Assembly (NCBI GenBank): GCA_023250255.1
Contig: JAHFBB010000034.1
Location: 1 to 7,561, forward strand
From: Chloroflexota bacterium
GTDB lineage: Bacteria; Chloroflexota; Limnocylindria; QHBO01
Length of the DNA stretch: 7,561 nt
Direction: 5' to 3'
A program made the translations under genes and the position numbers. Of this stretch, positions 1 through 5,072 are shown in pieces. Each line of letters begins with the position of its first letter. Position 1 is the stretch's first letter. The notes beneath the pieces are model-generated. The model saw only the letters and a program-made list of their open reading frames with translations, was not told where the DNA came from and made no database searches.

Positions 1-467
1 CCAAGTGTTGCGAGGATGCCGGCGAGCTCTCGCTGCGAGGAGCGGTCGATGAGGTCAAGAGCCGAAAGACCAGTCGTTTCATCGAATCTCATGTCCGGCG
101 GCCCGGGGGCCGCAAACGAGAAACCACGCTGCTGGTTGGCGAGCTGGTAGCTGGAAAGGCCCAGGTCGAACAGGACGGCATCGACTTCGCCGAATCCGGA
201 CTCGGCGGCGACATCGCCCAGCCGAGCGAAATTCGCGTGACGGACCTCGACCCGACTCCCAAATGGAGCGAGGACCGAAGCGGTCTCGCGGACGGCCGCC
301 CGATCGGCGTCGAGGCCGAGGAGGCGGCCGTCCGGAGACGTGGTCTCCAGAATCCGCTCGGCGTGCCCACCGCCGCCGACCGTGCAGTCCACCACGGAGC
401 TGCCGGCGTGCAGGTGCAACGAGGCAATGACCTCGTCGACCATGACCGGCAGGTGCCCTTCTCCCAT
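1..467 (-). CDS. rsmH: 16S rRNA (cytosine-1402-N4) methyltransferase RsmH, N-terminal part (cut by left edge)
   Basis: RsmH (MraW) uses S-adenosylmethionine to methylate N4 of C1402 in 16S rRNA, in the ribosomal P site. Only the first 155 residues are in the window; the family is usually about 300-330 long. Reading the minus strand from ATG at 467 gives the family opening HLPVMVDEVI (residues 5-14), the SAM-binding glycine loop DCTVGGGGHAERIL (27-40), the acidic end of strand 2 in LGLDAD (50-55), and the hallmark VLFDLGLSSYQLANQQRGFS (98-117) followed by PDMRFD (124-129). The ATG is preceded by AAGAGG at a 9-nt distance, and HLPV normally lies close to the N-terminus, so this start is well supported. 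It lies 64 nt downstream of mraZ on the same strand, the usual first two genes of the dcw cluster. ftsL/ftsI-type genes would be expected beyond the left edge (inference). Confidence 0.97.
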   Translation of the reverse strand, partial: MGEGHLPVMVDEVIASLHLHAGSSVVDCTVGGGGHAERILETTSPDGRLLGLDADRAAVRETASVLAPFGSRVEVRHANFARLGDVAAESGFGEVDAVLFDLGLSSYQLANQQRGFSFAAPGPPDMRFDETTGLSALDLIDRSSQRELAGILATL

Positions 468-476
468 GCGTGAATG

Positions 477-482
477 CCTCTT
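477..482 (-). promoter_or_regulatory. Shine-Dalgarno of rsmH (AAGAGG)
   Basis: AAGAGG on the minus strand lies 9 nt before the ATG at 467. It picks this ATG over the in-frame ATG at residue 9. The 64-nt gap between mraZ and rsmH shows no other obvious signal. Confidence 0.6.
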
Positions 483-531
483 AGCGGTCGACGTGCGGGC
501 CGAGCGGCCCGGAGACGCATCAATGGCGGGG

Positions 532-981
532 TCACAGCCCCAGTTCCTGGAGTCGTTCGGCGATTTCCTCGGGCGCGTCCTCCAACTTCCGTCGATAGGA
601 GTCCCATCGAGCGGGTGACCACAATTCGAGGCGGCTGAGCGCCCCGACCACCACTACTTCGCCGCCGGACAGTTCTCCGTATTCGCGGAGATACGCCGGC
701 AGCAGGATTCGTCCCTGGCCATCGAGATCCACATCCACCGCGCCCGAGGCCATGAAGCGAACGAACTCGCGGGCGGTGGCGCTGGTCGTCGGCAGGTCGG
801 CCATCCGCTCGGCGAGGGAGTCCCACGCATCCCGCGGGAATACGCCGAGACATCCGTCCAGCCAACGCGCCACGGTCGCGCCGTGAGCCATCCGCGGACG
901 AAAGCGGACAGGGATGGCGACCCGACCACGATCATCGACCGTGTGTCGGAACTCGCCCGTCAGGAAGGTCGCCCGCTCCAT
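532..981 (-). CDS. mraZ: Transcriptional regulator MraZ
   Basis: MraZ is a DNA-binding protein built of two AbrB/SpoVT-like half domains. It forms ring oligomers and represses or modulates the dcw operon that it heads. The product has 149 residues, the normal family size (about 140-155). The first half carries TVDDRGRVAIPVRFR (residues 14-28) and the second VDLDGQGRILLPAYLR (84-99), the two family repeats with the DxxGR core; LSRLELWSPARW (115-126) is the conserved C-terminal element. The reading frame stays open upstream to 1233, but homology begins at the ATG at 981, where MERATFLTGEF matches the usual family N-terminus. AAGGA lies 3 nt upstream, a rather close spacing. The gene is first in the dcw cluster ahead of rsmH. 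It is very likely autoregulated through the TGGGR repeats at 996-1020. Confidence 0.96.
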   Translation of the reverse strand: MERATFLTGEFRHTVDDRGRVAIPVRFRPRMAHGATVARWLDGCLGVFPRDAWDSLAERMADLPTTSATAREFVRFMASGAVDVDLDGQGRILLPAYLREYGELSGGEVVVVGALSRLELWSPARWDSYRRKLEDAPEEIAERLQELGL

Positions 982-995
982 CGATCCTTCACGTT

Positions 996-1020
996 TCCCA
1001 TCTGCCCCCATTTGACCCCA
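996..1020 (-). promoter_or_regulatory. MraZ operator: three TGGGR boxes with 5-nt spacers
   Basis: On the minus strand, reading toward mraZ, TGGGG (1020-1016), TGGGG (1010-1006) and TGGGA (1000-996) are separated by exactly five bases each, a 10-bp helical register. This equals the TGGGN-N5 direct repeat known as the MraZ target in Escherichia coli (established knowledge). Two weaker copies, TGGCC (1030-1026) and TGGCG (1040-1036), continue the same register up to the -10 element. The array lies between the predicted promoter and the mraZ start, within the presumed 5' leader and ending 14 nt before the ATG, which fits repression by blocking early transcription. Confidence 0.85.
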
Positions 1021-1039
1021 TATTGGGCCATCGGCCGCC

Positions 1040-1067
1040 ATATTAGCGCCCGCTGCGTCCGCGTCAA
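1040..1067 (-). promoter_or_regulatory. Predicted sigma70-type promoter of mraZ
   Basis: Minus strand TTGACG (1067-1062) as the -35 and TAATAT (1045-1040) as the -10 are separated by 16 bases. Initiation would fall near 1033, giving a leader of about 52 nt that contains the MraZ boxes. The -35 matches five of six consensus bases; the -10 is weaker (TA...T matches). The agreement with the operator position raises confidence. Confidence 0.6.
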
Positions 1068-1098
1068 GCGGTTTTCCTGCGCAACTCGCCTTCCGGAC

Positions 1099-1127
1099 TT
1101 GACACGGCGGGCGCCGTACCGTCTGCT
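1099..1127 (+). promoter_or_regulatory. Possible promoter of the M15 carboxypeptidase gene
   Basis: A perfect TTGACA (1099-1104) is followed after 17 bases by TCTGCT (1122-1127), a weak -10 matching three consensus positions. Initiation would be at about 1134-1136, on or just before the GTG start at 1136, so the mRNA would be leaderless or nearly so. No Shine-Dalgarno sequence is visible before the GTG, which agrees with this. The poor -10 keeps the call tentative. Confidence 0.35.
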
Positions 1128-1135
1128 CCCGTACC

Positions 1136-2074
1136 GTGCCACCCGCCCGCTCCTGGCTCGTCCTTGTCGCCGCCCTCGCCTGCGTCGGCCTGGCGACCGG
1201 TGCCGTCAGCGGCTCCTCCCTTCCTCCGTGCACCCATGGGGACCAGCCGACCTACTTCCTCGGCTATGACCGCTGGGAGCGCGTCCTGGTTGACACCACG
1301 TTGCTGGTGACGCCCGACTACGTTCCCCCCGACCTCCGACCGGTCGCCGATGCCGGGGTGCCCGGCGTCGGTTCGGTGAGGGCCGTGGTCATCCCCGACC
1401 TCGCCGCCATGGAGGCCGCGGCGGATCAGGCCGGCGCCGCCTTCGCGGTGCAATCGGCCTATCGCTCCTACATTCACCAGGAGGCGGTCTTCAATGGCTG
1501 GGTGGCACGCGGGGGGCTGGACAGCGCGCTTCTGGCGAGTGCCCGTGCCGGCCACTCCGAGCATCAGCTCGGCCTCGCCCTCGACTTCCGCAGCCCCGAC
1601 GGCCCGGCCGGCTGGCAGGTTCCTGACTGGGCAACCACCCCACCGGGCGCATGGCTCGCGGAACATGCCTGGGAATACGGATTCCAGATGAGTTATCCGC
1701 GGGGCGTCAGCCCGTCAGAGACCTGCTATCAGTACGAGCCCTGGCACTACCGCTACGTGGGTCGAGGGCACGCCCGGATCATTCACGATCGGGCAATCAC
1801 CGTCCGCGCCTATCTCTGGCAGTTCGGCAACGATCCCGATCTACGAGCGACGCTGGTTCCGAGCCCGACGATCGAGCCGTCACCGACTGCGGCTGCGACC
1901 GTGGCTGCGACACCAACAGCCCCCGAACCGACGCTGATTGCGACACCGATGGAGCCCACCGAAACCGACACGACCCCTGTGGACCCGCTGGTCGCGATCA
2001 GTCTCGGGGTGGTGGCGACCATCGCAGGCGGGCTTGCCGTGGCCCGGACACGAAGTCGAGCCCCGGGCGCCTGA
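1136..2074 (+). CDS. Membrane-anchored D-alanyl-D-alanine carboxypeptidase, peptidase M15/VanY family
   Basis: This is a zinc peptidase that trims D-alanine from peptidoglycan stem peptides outside the membrane. The product has 312 residues. Residues 6-25 are hydrophobic and act as a signal peptide or anchor. The catalytic domain spans about 65-225, with QSAYRSYIHQ (106-115), the zinc motif SEHQLGLALD (141-150; ligands H143 and D150) and YEPWHYRYVG (200-209; catalytic E201 and ligand H204). All expected zinc and base residues are present, so it should be active. A Pro/Thr-rich spacer (about 242-282) leads to a C-terminal hydrophobic helix (about 284-303) and a short basic tail ARTRSR, so the domain is probably tethered to the membrane. 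The start is a GTG without a Shine-Dalgarno sequence. The gene is divergent from mraZ and ends one base from the convergent lectin gene. The exact substrate (D,D- or L,D-bond) cannot be read from sequence; a van-type resistance role is not implied. Confidence 0.9.
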   Translation: MPPARSWLVLVAALACVGLATGAVSGSSLPPCTHGDQPTYFLGYDRWERVLVDTTLLVTPDYVPPDLRPVADAGVPGVGSVRAVVIPDLAAMEAAADQAGAAFAVQSAYRSYIHQEAVFNGWVARGGLDSALLASARAGHSEHQLGLALDFRSPDGPAGWQVPDWATTPPGAWLAEHAWEYGFQMSYPRGVSPSETCYQYEPWHYRYVGRGHARIIHDRAITVRAYLWQFGNDPDLRATLVPSPTIEPSPTAAATVAATPTAPEPTLIATPMEPTETDTTPVDPLVAISLGVVATIAGGLAVARTRSRAPGA

Positions 2075-2075
2075 T

Positions 2076-3419
2076 CTACTGGATCGCCGAATCCTCGAGG
2101 GAGATCTGGAAGATCCACTGCTCCTGGGCCGTGAAGCCGGTGCTGCCGGCGATGCCGACCCACGCCCGACCTTCGTCCAGGGCGAGTTTCTCGCTCAGGT
2201 TGACAGCCACCGCTAGAACCGGCGTGGTCATGTCGTCCAAGTAGACCTCCAGGGTGCCAGGTCGGTAGGTGACCAGGACCTCGTGGATCTCACCATCGGA
2301 GAAGTTGGGGATAGCGGTCACGGTGCGGATCGAGAATGCCTCGGATGCGCTGTTCAGGCCCGTGCCGTTGGTGTGGACCGCGATGTGGTTGTCATTTGGG
2401 TCGCCCAGGTCGGGATTGCGGAATGTGTCGAATTCGACGGCCAGGCTGTTGGGCATCGCCGCGTAGCCCATTCCGCCACCCGGGCCAAAGAGCGCGTCGG
2501 TGCCGCTGTTCTGGATGATCACCGAAATACCGTCCCCACCCTCGGCCAACGGATCGCGCAAGGCGAACAAGAACGACAGGCGGAAGCCATCCGCGACCTT
2601 GATGGCCGACTCCGGCCACGCAGCGCCGAGCTCGTTCAAGCGGCTGGCCGTCAGCGTCAGTGCGCGTTCACCGCTGCTGGCCGCGTCACCGACCAGGACA
2701 AACCCATCTCCGGTGATGATGATCGGCGTCGGTTCGGCGGACGCCGACGGGCTGCTCACCGACGACGGCGATCCTGCGGGCGTGGGGCTGCCGGCGGCTG
2801 CCGATGGCGTAGGCGTGACGGTCGGGATCGCGATGCCGGAATCACGCCCGAACAGGAGGTAGGCCCCCCCGCCCAACAGCAACAGCAGAAGGAGGAGGCC
2901 TGCCAGCAGTGGTCGCCTCGATTTCCTGGCAGTCCGGACCTGTGGCTTGGGGGGAAGCGGAGCGGGAGCCACCGGTGCCGAAACGTGCCGGCGAAGAGCC
3001 GCCAACTCCTCGCTCGGGATCACCAGCACCCCGCGGAGGTAGCGGGGGCAGTTGGCATATCCGCGCTGGAGGCAGACGTTTCGCTGCTGGTCGCCGCTCA
3101 GCGGCGACACGTCTTCGTAGGCGTAGCACCGGTGGTCCTCGGTCGGCCCATCGACGAAGCCGACTCGCGAGTCCAGCAGGCCGAGGAACGGGCAGACCGT
3201 ATCCGGCCGTTGGGCGAGTTGCTCGTACAGGGCCTGGCGGTCCGGATCAACCGCGGGCGGTGGGACGGTGTCCTTCTTGCGTCCAAACACGTTCGCCGCG
3301 AGTCTAGCGCGGGTCCCGACAGACTGGTACGAACGCACCATTGAGGCCACTGTCCGCTCCAGCCAGTCTGTGGGCGAGATGGCCGTTGAACCCATCGGCA
3401 CAGTTCCCCGCACGCCCAT
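2076..3419 (-). CDS. Single-pass membrane protein: cytoplasmic four-Cys segment plus extracytoplasmic L-type lectin domain
   Basis: The product has up to 447 residues in four parts. (1) An N-terminal part contains C76-PFLG, HRC98, VC116L and NC124PRY, with spacings of 21, 17 and 7 residues and H96 next to C98, suggesting a metal- or disulfide-bound fold. (2) The basic stretch ARKSRR (164-169) precedes a Leu-rich membrane helix (170-190), predicting the N-terminus inside and the C-terminus outside. (3) A Pro/Ser/Thr linker covers about 198-233. (4) A domain at about 238-443 resembles legume-type (L-type) bacterial lectins: DGISVIIQN (296-304, sugar-site Asp), the GGGMGY loop (314-319) and the metal loop AVEFDTFRNPDLGDPNDNHI (327-346; E329, D331, N335, D340, H345). 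It may bind carbohydrate at the cell surface; the ligand is unknown. The start is uncertain: ATG 3419 has no Shine-Dalgarno sequence and sits in a palindrome, ATG 3395 has GGGGA 9 nt upstream, and ATG 3341 is also possible. Confidence 0.85.
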   Translation of the reverse strand: MGVRGTVPMGSTAISPTDWLERTVASMVRSYQSVGTRARLAANVFGRKKDTVPPPAVDPDRQALYEQLAQRPDTVCPFLGLLDSRVGFVDGPTEDHRCYAYEDVSPLSGDQQRNVCLQRGYANCPRYLRGVLVIPSEELAALRRHVSAPVAPAPLPPKPQVRTARKSRRPLLAGLLLLLLLLGGGAYLLFGRDSGIAIPTVTPTPSAAAGSPTPAGSPSSVSSPSASAEPTPIIITGDGFVLVGDAASSGERALTLTASRLNELGAAWPESAIKVADGFRLSFLFALRDPLAEGGDGISVIIQNSGTDALFGPGGGMGYAAMPNSLAVEFDTFRNPDLGDPNDNHIAVHTNGTGLNSASEAFSIRTVTAIPNFSDGEIHEVLVTYRPGTLEVYLDDMTTPVLAVAVNLSEKLALDEGRAWVGIAGSTGFTAQEQWIFQISLEDSAIQ

Positions 3420-3615
3420 TCCGCGGAATGGGCGGATCCGACGCTGCTCGGTTCGTTACGTATCGATCGTCAGCGCACCCCGGGGACGGAGCACGGAGGT
3501 TCTCTGCCTGCTGGGTGGAAAAGACAATCCGCTGCCGTTGGGAACCATGGAGGAGGCCCGACCGATCTGCTCGGCCTGCACCGCCACCACCATCTGGCGG
3601 GCCGACGAGGACTGA
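3379..3615 (+). CDS. Doubtful small protein with a degenerate zinc-ribbon-like end
   Basis: A 78-residue frame runs from ATG at 3379 to TGA at 3613-3615. Only its C-terminal part looks protein-like: CLLGGKDNPLPLG, then 12 residues later CSAC, ending TIWRADED. This resembles a small zinc ribbon (CxxCGK...CxxC) in which the second Cys is Gly, a one-base difference (GGT for TGT). Codons from about 3505 onward are rich in G/C at third positions. Against it, the only usable upstream start overlaps the lectin gene on the other strand and the 22-bp palindrome, and no Shine-Dalgarno sequence is evident. It ends next to the rnpB 3' end, convergent with it. It may be a decayed gene or chance; I do not assign a function. 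Confidence 0.25.
   Translation: MAVEPIGTVPRTPIPRNGRIRRCSVRYVSIVSAPRGRSTEVLCLLGGKDNPLPLGTMEEARPICSACTATTIWRADED
3413..3434. repeat. Perfect 22-bp palindrome at the lectin gene start
   Basis: The half site CGCCCATTCCG (3413-3423) is followed directly by its exact reverse complement (3424-3434), with no mismatch and no spacer. An 8-bp palindrome, CGGATCCG, overlaps its end at 3433-3440. The site covers the first possible ATG of the lectin gene. Its shape suits the operator of a dimeric regulator better than an RNA hairpin, because there is no loop. No regulator gene lies beside it, so its binding partner is unknown. Confidence 0.7.
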
Positions 3616-3616
3616 T

Positions 3617-3937
3617 TCCCTGGAGAGCGGCCTGTAAGCCGGGTTCTGTCCCGCGTCCGAAGACGCGGGGACGGCCATCCATCTGGGCGACCTACCCGAG
3701 GGCTGTGCGAGCCACCTGCTGCGACGCGAACGCCGCTTTTCGCCCTCCTATTCGGTCTTGCTCCGGCTCGAGCTTGCCGCGTTTCACTCCCGCTTGCGCG
3801 GGCATCGTCACTGTGGCGCTGGTCCTCGCCTCACGGCGGACGGGCGTTACCCGCGAGCCTGCTCTATGGAGCCCGGACTTTCCTCGAATGCGGCCTTTCG
3901 ACCGATGCATCCGCGGCCGTCCGGCCGCCTCCAGGGA
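3617..3937 (-). ncRNA. rnpB: RNase P RNA (bacterial type A-like)
   Basis: This is the catalytic RNA that removes 5' leaders from precursor tRNAs, working with the protein RnpA (not in this window). On the minus strand, the universally conserved GAGGAAAGTCCGGGCTCC lies at 3885-3868 near the 5' end, and ACAGAACCCGGCTTACAGG at 3649-3631 near the 3' end; together they form the P4 core. The ends pair as helix P1: CCCTGGAG plus GCGGCC (3936-3923) with GGCCGC plus CTCCAGGG (3632-3618), one base bulged, which fixes the ends to within a few bases. A CCCGC-GCAA-GCGGG hairpin corresponds to P12. An extra 8-bp stem with a TTCG loop (3669-3650), just before the 3' conserved block, looks like P19. The length of about 320 nt is somewhat short compared with 377 in E. 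coli. It lies 14 nt downstream of the RNase HI gene. No clear terminator follows. Confidence 0.96.
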
Positions 3938-3942
3938 GACCG

Positions 3943-3948
3943 ATTGTA
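3943..3948 (-). promoter_or_regulatory. Probable -10 element of rnpB
   Basis: TACAAT on the minus strand (five of six consensus bases) lies in the gap between the RNase HI stop codon and rnpB. Six bases separate it from C3936, the first base of helix P1, so initiation would give the mature 5' end or a leader of one or two bases. No good -35 is seen: ACCAGG at 17-bp spacing is weak. The upstream part of the promoter would lie inside the 3' end of the RNase HI gene. Confidence 0.55.
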
Positions 3949-3951
3949 CGC

Positions 3952-4371
3952 TCAGGCTGGCAGACCCTGGTCGACGGCCACATTGCTGAGCCGGTCGGCA
4001 TGGCCGTTCAGTTCGCGCGGAACGTGCCCGACCGTGTAGGCATCGAACCCCGCGAGCAGTGCCATGACTCGAGCATGGATCGGTTTGAGCCCGGGATGCT
4101 TGACCCGATAGCGCCCGGCGATCTGGCGTGCGACCAGCTGCGAGTCCATCCGCAGGTCCACCTCTCGGTAGCCCAGCCGTTGCGCCTCGGTCAGCCCATC
4201 CTCCACGGCGCTCCACTCGGCCACGTTGTTCGTCTGGACCCCGAGGAAGCGGGCCAGCTCGGCGACGACCTCGCCGCTGTCCGTGTCCCGCAGGACGGCC
4301 CCGGCACCCGCCGGCCCGGGATTTCCCCGGGCCGCGCCATCGGTATGGATCAGCACCCGGCGGGAGCTCAC
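3952..4371 (-). CDS. Ribonuclease HI family protein
   Basis: This is a type 1 RNase H, cutting the RNA strand of RNA:DNA hybrids in replication and R-loop removal. The product has 139 residues. The four carboxylates of the active site are present: D11 in HTDGAARGNPGPAG (9-22), E52 in NNVAEW (48-53), D76 in RMDSQLV (74-80) and D126 in LNGHADRLSN (121-130), with the loop His H124. It is shorter than the 155-residue E. coli RnhA and lacks an obvious basic handle, like the short RNase HI domains of actinobacteria (for example the N-terminal domain of Rv2228c). It starts with GTG at 4371, whose last two bases are shared with the sdhB stop (GTGA overlap, 4371-4368); GAGG lies 4 nt upstream. Translational coupling to sdhB is likely. 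rnpB follows after 14 nt. The active site looks complete; whether it is the main cellular RNase H is unknown. Confidence 0.92.
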   Translation of the reverse strand: MSSRRVLIHTDGAARGNPGPAGAGAVLRDTDSGEVVAELARFLGVQTNNVAEWSAVEDGLTEAQRLGYREVDLRMDSQLVARQIAGRYRVKHPGLKPIHARVMALLAGFDAYTVGHVPRELNGHADRLSNVAVDQGLPA

Positions 4372-5072
4372 GTGGCCTCGACGTTGGTGATCTGGCGGGT
4401 GACTTCCAGGATGGCGCGGGTGATGTTAATCCCCCGCGGACAGGCCTCGACGCAGTTGAACACGGTGCGGCAGCGCCATACGCCGTCGGCATCGGCCATC
4501 AGTTCCAGCCGCTCCTCATGGGCTGTGTCCCGACTGTCGAAGATGAAGCGATGGGCATTGACAATGGCCGCCGGGCCAACGTAGTCCGGGTTCGTCCAGA
4601 ACACCGGGCAGGCGGTCGTGCAGGCGGCGCACAGGATGCACCGGCTGGTGTCCTCGTAGAGGTCGCGATCCGCCGCTGACTGACGGCGCTCGAGCCCATC
4701 GGCGGGGACATCGTCGTTCACCAGGTAGGGCATGGCCGCGCGGTACTTGGCCCAGAAGCCTTCCATGTCGACCAGCAGGTCCTTGATGACCGGTAGGCCG
4801 GCGACCGGCTCGACGCTGACCGTTGGCGCGACGTCCCTGACGAGAACCTGGCAGGCCAGCCGGTTCTGGCCGTTGATCAGGACGGCATCCGATCCGCACA
4901 CGCCATGGGCGCAGGAGCGACGGAACGTCAATGTGCCGTCGGTATGCCATTTCACCTGGTGGAGCAGATCGAGGACGCGGTCGGTCGCGTCAGCGGTGAC
5001 GGCGTAGGTCTCCCAATGGGGCGCTTGGTCGGCTTCGGGGTTGTAGCGACGAATCCGCAGCTCGATATCCAT
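4368..5072 (-). CDS. sdhB: Succinate dehydrogenase iron-sulfur subunit
   Basis: SdhB carries electrons from the FAD of SdhA through three iron-sulfur clusters to the quinone site at the membrane anchors. The product has 234 residues, the usual length. The N-terminal ferredoxin domain binds the [2Fe-2S] cluster with C54, C59, D62 and C74 (RRSCAHGVCGSD, then RLAC). The C-terminal domain carries CILCAACTTACPVFW (145-159) and C201...C207...C211PRG. By family pattern C145, C148, C151 and C211 hold the [4Fe-4S] cluster and C155, C201 and C207 the [3Fe-4S] cluster, so all ligands are present. This arrangement and FWTNPDYVGPAAIV (158-171) mark succinate dehydrogenase. The ATG (5072-5070) shares one base with the sdhA stop codon (TGATG), implying coupled translation. 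No strong Shine-Dalgarno sequence is seen. RNase HI follows with a 4-base overlap. Confidence 0.97.
   Translation of the reverse strand: MDIELRIRRYNPEADQAPHWETYAVTADATDRVLDLLHQVKWHTDGTLTFRRSCAHGVCGSDAVLINGQNRLACQVLVRDVAPTVSVEPVAGLPVIKDLLVDMEGFWAKYRAAMPYLVNDDVPADGLERRQSAADRDLYEDTSRCILCAACTTACPVFWTNPDYVGPAAIVNAHRFIFDSRDTAHEERLELMADADGVWRCRTVFNCVEACPRGINITRAILEVTRQITNVEAT

Noticed and set aside
89..865. Minus-strand open frame of 258 codons across rsmH and mraZ
   Set aside because: It lies in another frame of two clearly recognised genes, is Arg/Pro/Ser-rich and shows no family motif.
1064..1666. Minus-strand open frame opposite the carboxypeptidase
   Set aside because: Antisense to the zinc-motif region of a well-supported gene; low-complexity composition typical of GC-rich antisense frames.
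2862..2902. CAG/CAA-rich run resembling a microsatellite
   Set aside because: It is the complement of Leu codons in the membrane helix of the lectin protein.
2283..3344. Plus-strand open frame of 353 codons opposite the lectin gene
   Set aside because: The minus strand has a coherent membrane-lectin protein; this frame is Arg/Gln-rich without recognisable domains. Its poly-Gln part is the complement of the Leu-rich helix codons.
3433..3440. CGGATCCG as an independent operator
   Set aside because: Eight-base palindromes are common; noted only because it touches the 22-bp palindrome.
3500..3616. Intrinsic terminator for rnpB
   Set aside because: No GC-rich hairpin followed by a T tract is visible on the minus strand; the short TCTTTT run near 3520 has no convincing stem before it.
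3692..4492. Minus-strand open frame of 266 codons over rnpB, RNase HI and part of sdhB
   Set aside because: It crosses a structured RNA gene and two real genes in a wrong frame.
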